The notes beneath the pieces are model-generated. The model worked only from the letters and a program-made list of their open reading frames with translations. It ran no database searches and was not told the origin of the DNA. A program made the position numbers and the translations under genes. A stretch of DNA of 12,023 nucleotides, taken from NCBI GenBank assembly GCA_034440235.1, contig JAWXBR010000037.1, positions 1 through 12,023 on the forward strand, given 5' to 3'. Each line of letters opens with the position of its first letter. Within the stretch, counting starts at the first letter, position 1. The DNA is from JAWXBR01 sp034440235 (GTDB taxonomy: Bacteria > Bacteroidota > Ignavibacteria > Kapaibacteriales > Kapaibacteriaceae). Positions 1-6,424 of this stretch are shown here, piece by piece.

Positions 1-1
1 G

Positions 2-631
2 ACGTTGCTGAAGATGATAAACAGGCTTATAGAACCGACGTCCGGCAGCGTCTTGCTCCACGGTGTAGATGTGCGCACGATCGAGCCGTCGGTGCTGCGT
101 AGGGGAATGGGCTTTGTGCTGCAGAATTTCGGACTCTTTCCTCATTACACAGTCGAGCAGAATTTGGCAGTTGTGCCGACGTTGATGCAATGGACATCAG
201 AACGTACACGCACACGTGCACATGAACTGCTCACGAAACTTCACATGCAGCCCGAAGAGTTTTTGCATCGGTATCCGAAGGAACTGAGTGGTGGACAACA
301 ACAGCGGGTGGCATTGTGTCGCGCATTGATGAGCGATCCACCGATTTTGTTAATGGACGAACCGTTTGGTGCGCTCGACCCCATCACGCGTCACGATGTG
401 CGCCTCGAATTCAAACACCTCGAAGAGTGGCGCACGAAGACAATCGTGCTTGTCACACACGACATCGAAGAAGCCTTCATGCTTGCCGACAGAGTCGTGC
501 TGCTCGACAAAGGTGTTGTACATCAGATCGGCACACCCGCCCAACTCCTGCATACACCAGCCACGGAATTCGTCCAACGCTTCCTCGCAGTCGCCCCAGG
601 CGCACGTGCATACGTAGAGGCTCGCGCATGA
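2..631 (+). CDS. ABC transporter ATP-binding protein, quaternary amine/osmoprotectant (OpuCA/ProV/EgtV-like), 5' partial
   Basis: This is the ATPase subunit that powers the importer encoded next. The frame is open at the left edge, and the first residues (TLLKMINRLIEPTSG) are those that normally follow the Walker A lysine, so Walker A and the true start lie outside the window. Counting from the TTG at position 5, the visible motifs are a Q-loop (FVLQNFGLF, about residues 37-45), the ABC signature LSGGQQQR (94-101), Walker B with the catalytic glutamate (ILLMDEP, 114-120), a D-loop (ALD) and the H-loop histidine in VTHD (about 152). The phrase KMINRLIEPTSG is typical of glycine betaine/carnitine/choline importers. 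The protein ends about 50 residues after the H-loop, so it lacks the C-terminal CBS domains that OpuCA uses for osmotic control. Its stop overlaps the next ATG as ATGA (628-631), which suggests translational coupling. The exact substrate cannot be read from the ATPase. Confidence 0.93.
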   Translation, partial: TLLKMINRLIEPTSGSVLLHGVDVRTIEPSVLRRGMGFVLQNFGLFPHYTVEQNLAVVPTLMQWTSERTRTRAHELLTKLHMQPEEFLHRYPKELSGGQQQRVALCRALMSDPPILLMDEPFGALDPITRHDVRLEFKHLEEWRTKTIVLVTHDIEEAFMLADRVVLLDKGVVHQIGTPAQLLHTPATEFVQRFLAVAPGARAYVEARA

Positions 632-696
632 GCGAGCCAAACCAACTACGCTCTTTGGTGAACACTCCGTTGTATTATCATGAGTGTTTGTCGTGA
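628..696 (+). CDS. 22-codon mini-ORF bridging ATPase and permease
   Basis: This short ORF starts at an ATG that overlaps the ATPase stop (ATGA, 628-631). It ends in a TGA that overlaps a GTG start of the permease (GTGA, 693-696). Two 4-nt overlaps in a row are the usual layout for translational coupling, so the ORF is probably translated even though the 22-residue peptide (MSEPNQL...HECLS) has no recognisable domain. It may simply carry ribosomes from one large gene to the next. Alternatively, a single-base indel in this sequence or its assembly could have separated an N-terminal extension from the permease. No Shine-Dalgarno sequence is obvious for the permease itself, which favours coupling. 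Function unknown. Confidence 0.45.
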   Translation: MSEPNQLRSLVNTPLYYHECLS

Positions 697-2351
697 ACGA
701 ACTCATCGTGTTTCTCGCAACGCAACATGATAAACTATTAGAGCAAACGCTTCGGCATACGGCGCTGACGTTTCTCTCTGTTGCGATGGCCATTGTTGTT
801 GGCATTCCGCTCGGCATACTCGCAGCACGTAAGGCACGTGTTGCACCCGGTGTGTTGAATGCTGTGGGAGTGTTGCAAACAATACCGAGCATTGCACTCC
901 TGGGCTTCATGATTCCGCTGCTTGGCATTGGTGTGTTGCCCGCAATTGTTGCACTCATGCTCTATGCATTGTTGCCGCTTGTGCGTAACACCTACACCGG
1001 TTTGCAAGGCGTCGACCCGCATGTTGTCGAGGCCGCACGAGCGCTTGGCATGACTGACAACCAGATTCTCATGAAGGTCGAATTGCCCCTCGCCGCGCCC
1101 GTTATCCTCGCAGGCATACGTACTGCAACCGTTATTAACGTGGGCGTGGCGACCCTTGCCGCATACATTGGGGCAGGGGGCTTGGGTGAGTTCATTTTTG
1201 GCGGCATTGCGCTAAACAACACAGGGATGATTCTCGGCGGAGCCATACCTGCAGCGTTGCTTGCAATTGCGCTCGACGTGTTGCTGGGTTGGGTGCAGCG
1301 GCTCGTTACGCAGGGAGTACACGGAGGTTCTGCGTCCCGCAGACTCCATAACAAAACACTTAAGCGTGCATTGATAATCGTTGGTGCGCTAATCCTCGTT
1401 GCACCAACTGCATACTATGCGTACAACGCTCTTGCCCCGTCAGCGTCGACGTTGCGCGCCGGCTTCACGCCCGAGTTTATGGGGAGGCATGATGGGTACC
1501 TCGGACTAAAGGAGGTGTACGGACTAGACATGCAGGTGTCGGTGATAAGCGATGCGGTGATGTACAAGGCCGCTGCCGAAAACAAGCTCGACGTGATAAG
1601 CGGATACACCACAGACGGACGTATTGCGAGCTACGACCTCGTTGCGCTTGTCGATGATAAACACCTTTTCCCGCCCTACCATGCAGCGCCTATCGTGCGC
1701 AAACAAACACTCGATGCTCACCCTGAAATGCGTGGCGTACTAAACATGCTTACAAACGCAATCAACGATTCTGCAATGATTGGATTGAACTACGAAGTCG
1801 ACTATCTGAAACGCACTCCCGAAGACGTAGCGAAAAAATTTCTTACAAGCATACATCTGCTAGGATCGAATGTGCGTGATAGCAACGCAATTCGGCTTCG
1901 TGATGCTAGGGGGCGCAAGGCGCAAGGGGGCTCAACGGGAACTGTAGTGCTGGGCTCGAAGATCTTTACCGAGCAGTACATCCTCATTCACATGTACAAA
2001 ATGCTAATCGAAGAATACACATCGTTGAACGTTGATTTGAAGACCGGACTCGGCGGCACGCAGATTTGCTTCGGCGCGTTGGAAAATGGCGCGATAGACA
2101 TGTATCCCGAATACACTGGCACTGGTTTACTTGTGATGCTTAAAATCGAAGGGGCACAACTGGAGAACTTACTGCGTGATAGTAAGCAAGTATACGAATA
2201 TGTAAAAACTGAGTTTGACCGACGATACAGCGTTGAGTGGTTAGACCCAATAGGCTTTAACAATGCGTATGCACTTATGATGCGCAGAGAACAAGCCAAG
2301 GAGCTGCACATTGCTACAGTTAGCGATTTAGTACGACACCTTAAAGAATAA
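693..2351 (+). CDS. ABC transporter permease fused to a circularly permuted substrate-binding domain (OpuC/EgtU-like)
   Basis: This inner-membrane importer subunit carries its own external binding domain. From the GTG at 693 it has 552 residues. Residues 10-205 are a BPD_transp_1 permease with several hydrophobic helices and the EAA coupling loop (EAARALGMTDNQILMKVELP, about 113-132). A further helix (about 223-245) leads out of the membrane. An OpuAC-type binding domain follows in swapped order. Residues about 253-384 are the usual C-terminal half (HDGYLGLKEVYGL, TTDGRI, DDKHLFPPY, LNYEVD). A roughly 30-residue Gly/Arg-rich linker comes next, then residues about 416-552 are the usual N-terminal half (LGSKIFTEQYIL, GLGGTQ, YPEYTGTG, GFNNAYAL, TVSDL). 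Families such as OpuCC run the other way round. The GTG at 693 is preferred over the GTG at 684 because it overlaps the mini-ORF stop. The substrate is probably a quaternary amine; ergothioneine is possible given egtB and egtD nearby. Confidence 0.9.
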   Translation: MNELIVFLATQHDKLLEQTLRHTALTFLSVAMAIVVGIPLGILAARKARVAPGVLNAVGVLQTIPSIALLGFMIPLLGIGVLPAIVALMLYALLPLVRNTYTGLQGVDPHVVEAARALGMTDNQILMKVELPLAAPVILAGIRTATVINVGVATLAAYIGAGGLGEFIFGGIALNNTGMILGGAIPAALLAIALDVLLGWVQRLVTQGVHGGSASRRLHNKTLKRALIIVGALILVAPTAYYAYNALAPSASTLRAGFTPEFMGRHDGYLGLKEVYGLDMQVSVISDAVMYKAAAENKLDVISGYTTDGRIASYDLVALVDDKHLFPPYHAAPIVRKQTLDAHPEMRGVLNMLTNAINDSAMIGLNYEVDYLKRTPEDVAKKFLTSIHLLGSNVRDSNAIRLRDARGRKAQGGSTGTVVLGSKIFTEQYILIHMYKMLIEEYTSLNVDLKTGLGGTQICFGALENGAIDMYPEYTGTGLLVMLKIEGAQLENLLRDSKQVYEYVKTEFDRRYSVEWLDPIGFNNAYALMMRREQAKELHIATVSDLVRHLKE

Positions 2352-2379
2352 AGTAGCCGTACTGCTCATACGGCTACTT
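2351..2379. terminator. Perfect 11-bp hairpin at the end of the transporter gene
   Basis: The arms AAGTAGCCGTA (2351-2361) and TACGGCTACTT (2369-2379) pair perfectly around a 7-nt loop. The hairpin begins at the last base of the permease stop codon. No T-run follows on the plus strand, so on its own it is not a classical intrinsic terminator. It may block transcription or protect the 3' end together with the second hairpin downstream. Confidence 0.55.
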
Positions 2380-2434
2380 CCCATTTCAGGGCGATACTGC
2401 TTATTTCATGACGCTACTGCCCATTGAATGGCGT
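2360..2434. repeat. Degenerate 20-bp tandem repeats between convergent genes
   Basis: Three full units lie head to tail at 2375-2394, 2395-2414 and 2415-2434. Each begins TACTKCYYATT and ends with a G-rich NNCGN. A truncated 15-nt unit precedes them (2360-2374). A fifth match to the unit start (TACTGCTTCACC) begins at 2443, inside the last codons of the glycosidase gene. The array fills almost the whole spacer between the transporter and the glycosidase. Confidence 0.5.
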
Positions 2435-2443
2435 CGTTTTTTT
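2410..2443 (+). terminator. Probable intrinsic terminator for the transporter operon
   Basis: GACG (2410-2413) can pair with CGTC (2432-2435), and CCAT (2421-2424) with ATGG (2428-2431), with an unpaired stretch on the 5' side. Seven Ts follow immediately (2437-2443) and run into the stop codon of the opposing glycosidase gene. The T-run suits termination of plus-strand transcription. The stem is imperfect, so the call is moderate. Confidence 0.45.
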
Positions 2444-5165
2444 ACTGCTTCACCATCATCACCTGCATGCCATCGACATCGATGTGATACGCACCACTTG
2501 CTAGTACTGAACAATTTAGAATTGCTTCTCGTTCGCCGTTGAGTATTACGCGCATTACTTCGACGCCTTGAATATTGCGAACCACAACGAGGTGCATATC
2601 AGCCGCTGAACGAATAGTACACGAGTTTAACACCGGGTTGGGTGCTATTGCTATAGAGGATAGCGCCCCAGTGCGCGCATTGTCCTCGACCGTTGTTGTT
2701 GTATCCGGCGTCGAATCACTCATTACCACCTGATACCACGGCGTACACTGGGTAAGTCCCTGTGTATTTGTTGCGCAGATGCGATAGCGTATTGTATCGG
2801 TTACCGCGAACGCCGCACTCCAGGTGCTGCCCGCCGCGGACATCATTTGTCCGTCGATACCTGCCGCCGAGTAAAACTCGACTGTGGCAGTAGTGATCCT
2901 GTCGGTGTTGTCAAACGGGTCAGGCGTGATCGTCGCACTCACGGTTGGAGGCTTCGCGGCGATAATCTCGGCCTTGGTAAGCGGCTTGTGTTCGATGAAC
3001 GGACCTGCATGCCACATGTAGCTCGCGAAGGCCCGCAGTTGTGTGTAGTCGTTTGCCCATGTTGTGTACATCGAGCCCAGGATGCCAGGGATGGTGTCTT
3101 GAATGATGCGGCGGCTGCGGATGGACGAGGCGTCGCCGACGTCGTAGTACGGACAGGTGATTTGTTTGAAGCCTTGCTTGGACATAAATGAAAGACTTGC
3201 TGCTGCCTTGCTACCAATCCAATTCGCGACGATGATGTTCTTTGGAATGTCGTTCCAGATGCCGCGCAGGTCGCCATTCACGAGATAGTAATTGTTTATA
3301 GCATTGTGTGTGGAGTCTATCATGTCGTTCCAGATGTAGACATTGACATCTGGATTTAATGCACGGACAACAGAGTCGCACCAATTAATGTTCTTTCCAA
3401 GCATCTGTCGTGGCGTGAGATTGCGCTTGATATCGCCCGAATCGCGATTGAACGCACGAATCTCATCGTGTCCGAGGAAGACCGACTGTGGCTCGAGGTG
3501 CTGGTTAACAAGCCGTGCCTGCTCGGAGAGTATGGTATACACAGTGTCGTTCGACATGGTGTTCATCGTCGATCCTTGAACTGCAGTATCGGCGACCGTT
3601 GTTAGTGGATGTGAGAACGTAACATCGAGTACATCGCCGTTGTTGATGGCACCTGTAGCGATGCGACGAGGCACTGGTGGTCTGTGATAACGGCCGTAGT
3701 TGCCCTTGCGCCCAAGCATCGTCGGGTCGACGATTGTCTGGTAGTCTACGCCCTCGGTGTAGATACGTCCGGTTGTAGCATTCTTGACCCATACCGGAGC
3801 CCCTTCGCGGCGCAACACATTACACATGCCCGATGGCCATACGCTGAAGTCGTCTATCCACACCTTGCCAGCACTTCCGCCCCACACGCCAGCATAAAGA
3901 ATGACTTGCGTGAATTCGAGTGTGTTAAAGCGCGCTTCTGCATGTATCCAGCCAGAGCCTGCTGACGTTTGCGGAATGTCGAAGCTCGTAAACGTAAGCG
4001 TGCGAGTGGCACCGGCTGCGCCCTTGCCAATGGCAAGCAACTGAAAGAAGCCACCTTTGTAGCCCTCAGTTTTAATGTAGCAATCCATTGAATACTGTGT
4101 GAATGGGTCGCACGGCATTGTGCGCGAGAAACGCGCGTTGCCACTTGGGTTGCCCGCTGCGAAATTTTCGATACGGACACTTTGCGCACCACTGCGTTTT
4201 ACCGTTTGGTCTGGGAATGTGCTGACCCCAGGCCCATCATAGAAGCCCCATCCTGTGAACTGTCCGTTCGAGCCAAGAGTCTCGAAGCCACCGTTTGGAA
4301 GTGCAACGCGACTGTCCACAACAAGTACACCAGTGTCTGCAACCATCGTGTAACGAGCCTTGGCGGGGAAGCCGGTAGCGAGATTTGGATTTTGATAAAG
4401 AATGTTACTAGACCAACCCTGACCTAACACTGTAGGAATAATCTCGATGTTGCGCGTGTCTGCATAATTGCGAAGCACAGGAATTGTATCGAGAACACGA
4501 GGCTGAGCAACATTAATGATGGAGTAGTTCCAGTCGGCATGTTGCAGTCCGTTGAGCTTAAGCATCGACATCGTGTCGAGAAGAGAACGAAGTGCTGGGC
4601 CTTGTGAAAGGAGATTCAGCCCGGAGTACACCCACCGCGTGACGTAATCCGGTGCATCCCATATCCACACACCAGGTGCCGTAAGTGTGGGCATCGGTGG
4701 AACTGTAATACTCTGGAGCAACTGCATAAGCGTCGTAATGCTATTGAAGAAACCATCGGCATCGACGGCTGCAATCTCAATCCGGTTTGAGTTGACGTCT
4801 AGCGTATATCCCTTAGGCCTAACCGCTGGCATTGTGTCATGCACGACCAACAGAATACCATTGGTGCCTTCATCGACCGACGTACGCATGAGCGTATCCC
4901 CGAGCTTGGCCTTTAACTGCTTCTGCAGGAAAGCATACGCACGTTCTACGCGGGGGTCGTTCACCACACGCAGGGGAGTGTTACGGTTGATTGTGAGCGA
5001 AACGCCTGTGCGCATGTAGCCCGTCTTTGGGCGCGGCTGGAGTTTATCGAGCGTACCTGCTTCAGACACCACATATGTCGACGCCAAGCAGAGTAAGCAG
5101 AGGCACAGTGAGGAGAGCGAGAGAGAGTTGAGGCTGAGTAAGCTGAGGCGAAGCAAACAACGCAT
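2442..5165 (-). CDS. Secreted GH20-family glycoside hydrolase (beta-N-acetylhexosaminidase-like) with T9SS sorting domain
   Basis: This is probably an exported or surface enzyme that cleaves amino-sugar glycans. Counted from the ATG at 5165 (907 residues), it has a Leu/Ser-rich signal peptide (1 to about 35), a GH20b-like N-terminal domain (about 42-145), and the start of a TIM barrel (about 165-270). An insertion at about 285-450 resembles a CBM4/9-type jelly roll (PNGGFETLGSNG...GWGFYDG; WIDDFSVWP). The barrel then resumes with LGHDE (D567, E568), matching the catalytic Asp-Glu pair of GH20, and with WNDM and MYTTWAND. An Ig-like stretch follows, and residues 835-907 form a type A T9SS sorting domain (IAPNPVLNSCTI...ASGAYHIDV). 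The ATG at 5165 has a GAAGG six bases upstream. An ATG at 5189 would add eight residues and nearly touch egtB. The substrate is not certain, because the sequence is divergent around the active site. Confidence 0.82.
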   Translation of the reverse strand: MRCLLRLSLLSLNSLSLSSLCLCLLCLASTYVVSEAGTLDKLQPRPKTGYMRTGVSLTINRNTPLRVVNDPRVERAYAFLQKQLKAKLGDTLMRTSVDEGTNGILLVVHDTMPAVRPKGYTLDVNSNRIEIAAVDADGFFNSITTLMQLLQSITVPPMPTLTAPGVWIWDAPDYVTRWVYSGLNLLSQGPALRSLLDTMSMLKLNGLQHADWNYSIINVAQPRVLDTIPVLRNYADTRNIEIIPTVLGQGWSSNILYQNPNLATGFPAKARYTMVADTGVLVVDSRVALPNGGFETLGSNGQFTGWGFYDGPGVSTFPDQTVKRSGAQSVRIENFAAGNPSGNARFSRTMPCDPFTQYSMDCYIKTEGYKGGFFQLLAIGKGAAGATRTLTFTSFDIPQTSAGSGWIHAEARFNTLEFTQVILYAGVWGGSAGKVWIDDFSVWPSGMCNVLRREGAPVWVKNATTGRIYTEGVDYQTIVDPTMLGRKGNYGRYHRPPVPRRIATGAINNGDVLDVTFSHPLTTVADTAVQGSTMNTMSNDTVYTILSEQARLVNQHLEPQSVFLGHDEIRAFNRDSGDIKRNLTPRQMLGKNINWCDSVVRALNPDVNVYIWNDMIDSTHNAINNYYLVNGDLRGIWNDIPKNIIVANWIGSKAAASLSFMSKQGFKQITCPYYDVGDASSIRSRRIIQDTIPGILGSMYTTWANDYTQLRAFASYMWHAGPFIEHKPLTKAEIIAAKPPTVSATITPDPFDNTDRITTATVEFYSAAGIDGQMMSAAGSTWSAAFAVTDTIRYRICATNTQGLTQCTPWYQVVMSDSTPDTTTTVEDNARTGALSSIAIAPNPVLNSCTIRSAADMHLVVVRNIQGVEVMRVILNGEREAILNCSVLASGAYHIDVDGMQVMMVKQ
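5091..5160. repeat. Purine-rich low-complexity tract with a duplicated 14-mer
   Basis: GAGTAAGCAGAGGC (5091-5104) recurs with one change as GAGTAAGCTGAGGC (5136-5149), separated by GAG/GAGA-rich sequence. On the minus strand this encodes the Leu/Ser-rich core of the glycosidase signal peptide (LSLLSLNSLSLSSL). The same DNA lies directly upstream of egtB, so any egtB promoter would have to sit in it or further inside the glycosidase gene. Confidence 0.6.
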
Positions 5166-5191
5166 TGAAGACCTTCGTGTTAAATTCATAC

Positions 5192-6421
5192 ATGTCTGAC
5201 CTACTTACCCTCTACAACACAGTCCGCAAACATACAGTAGACATCTGCGCTCCGTTGCAGACAGAAGACTACGTCGTGCAGCCTGTCGTGGATGTAAGTC
5301 CGCCGAAGTGGCACCTCGCACACAGCACCTGGTTCTTCGAAACGTTTATTCTACGTGGCTATAACCCGGAGTATCAGGAATTTGACGCTCAATACCACTT
5401 CCTATTCAATAGTTACTACGAGCATCACGGCAAACGCACCATGCGCGCCGATCGGGGTAACATGACACGTCCGTCCGTCGAGGACATCTACGCCTACCGG
5501 GCCCATGTCGACGTTGCAATGCAGGATCTTCTCATAACGTGCGGACTCCGCGCAGGCTTTGCAGAACTCGTCATCCTGGGCTGCAACCATGAACAGCAGC
5601 ACCAGGAGTTGTTGCTTACGGACATCAAGTACATTCTGGGACACAATCCGCTCTTTCCTCAATACAGCACCGACGCACCCGAACTCGATATTGAGCAACG
5701 TACAGATCGATCGCACAGCGGAAGCATTGAGCAACGTGCAGATCGATCGTATAACGAAAGTATTGAGCAGGGGGCAGAAGGGGGCTTCGTTGCTATCGAT
5801 GCAGGCCTCCATGAAATTGGATATGACGGCAACGAGTTTGCATTCGACAACGAACACAGCAGACACAAGGTATACGTGAATGCATTCGAGATTGCCAATG
5901 CGTTAACCACCAATGAAGAGTACCTGGCTTTTATAGACGATGGTGGCTACACGGATTTTCGGTACTGGCATGCAGAAGGCCTCGATTGGGTGCGTACCAA
6001 TAACATCGACGCTCCGCTATACTGGCACCTTATCGACGATGAATGGTTTGTGTATACGCTTGCTGGCCTCAAGCCCCTTGAGCCGAAGGCGCCCCTTACC
6101 CACATCAGCTACTACGAAGCATCTGCATACGCTGCTTGGAGTGGATGTAGACTGCCAACGGAAGCAGAGTGGGAAATTGCGCAGTCGCGCTTTGCATGGG
6201 GTAAAAGGTGGGAATGGACCGATAGCGCATACCTGGCGTATCCTGGATACAAAAAGGCACCCGGAGCAGTAGGCGAGTACAATGGCAAGTTCATGATCAA
6301 CCAGATGGTGTTACGCGGGGCATCGATAGCTACACCTGCTGGACATTCACGTCCGTCGTACCGCAATTTCTTTCACCCACATCTTCGCTGGCAGTTTACA
6401 GGCATTCGCCTGGCCAGATAA
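5192..6421 (+). CDS. egtB: Ergothioneine biosynthesis protein EgtB (iron-dependent hercynine sulfoxide synthase)
   Basis: EgtB is a non-haem iron enzyme that uses oxygen to join a thiol (gamma-glutamylcysteine or cysteine) to hercynine as a sulfoxide. The 409 residues show a DinB-like N-terminal domain with the expected iron-ligand motif: H44 in HLAHS, and H133 and H137 in CNHEQQHQE. A C-terminal FGE-sulfatase domain begins near residue 198 and carries RLPTEAEWE (320-328), WEWTDSAYLAYPGY, GEYNGKFM and the terminal SYRNFF...RWQFTGIRLAR. Between the domains, residues 167-193 form a 12-residue repeat not usual in the family. The ATG at 5192 gives the normal MSD...YNTVR start; an in-frame TTG at 5165 would overlap the glycosidase start codon. 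egtD follows 3 bp after the stop. No egtC gene is present here, so which thiol is used cannot be decided. Confidence 0.95.
   Translation: MSDLLTLYNTVRKHTVDICAPLQTEDYVVQPVVDVSPPKWHLAHSTWFFETFILRGYNPEYQEFDAQYHFLFNSYYEHHGKRTMRADRGNMTRPSVEDIYAYRAHVDVAMQDLLITCGLRAGFAELVILGCNHEQQHQELLLTDIKYILGHNPLFPQYSTDAPELDIEQRTDRSHSGSIEQRADRSYNESIEQGAEGGFVAIDAGLHEIGYDGNEFAFDNEHSRHKVYVNAFEIANALTTNEEYLAFIDDGGYTDFRYWHAEGLDWVRTNNIDAPLYWHLIDDEWFVYTLAGLKPLEPKAPLTHISYYEASAYAAWSGCRLPTEAEWEIAQSRFAWGKRWEWTDSAYLAYPGYKKAPGAVGEYNGKFMINQMVLRGASIATPAGHSRPSYRNFFHPHLRWQFTGIRLAR
5690..5776 (+). repeat. 36-bp in-frame tandem repeat in the EgtB interdomain linker
   Basis: Two full 36-bp units (5690-5725 and 5726-5761) and a partial third from 5762 each begin ATTGAGCA. 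They encode IEQRTDRSHSGS, IEQRADRSYNES and IEQGAEGG. The unit length is a multiple of three, so copy changes keep the frame. It separates the DinB-like and FGE-like domains and is rich in charged and polar residues, as expected of a flexible linker. Confidence 0.85.
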
Positions 6422-6424
6422 CGC

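Noticed and set aside
350..958. Long minus-strand ORF of 202 codons opposite the ATPase and permease
   Set aside because: It is antisense to two clearly conserved genes, has no recognisable domain, and is explained by the codon bias of the plus strand.
2360..2462. CRISPR array
   Set aside because: The units are contiguous and degenerate with no unique spacers, and there are no cas genes.
5166..5189. ATG at 5189 as the start of the glycosidase
   Set aside because: It lies two bases from the egtB ATG and adds eight residues before a good signal peptide; the ATG at 5165 has a GAAGG at the right distance.
5165..5191. Upstream TTG start extending EgtB by nine residues
   Set aside because: It would overlap the glycosidase start codon and adds residues not seen in the family; the ATG at 5192 gives the normal N-terminus.
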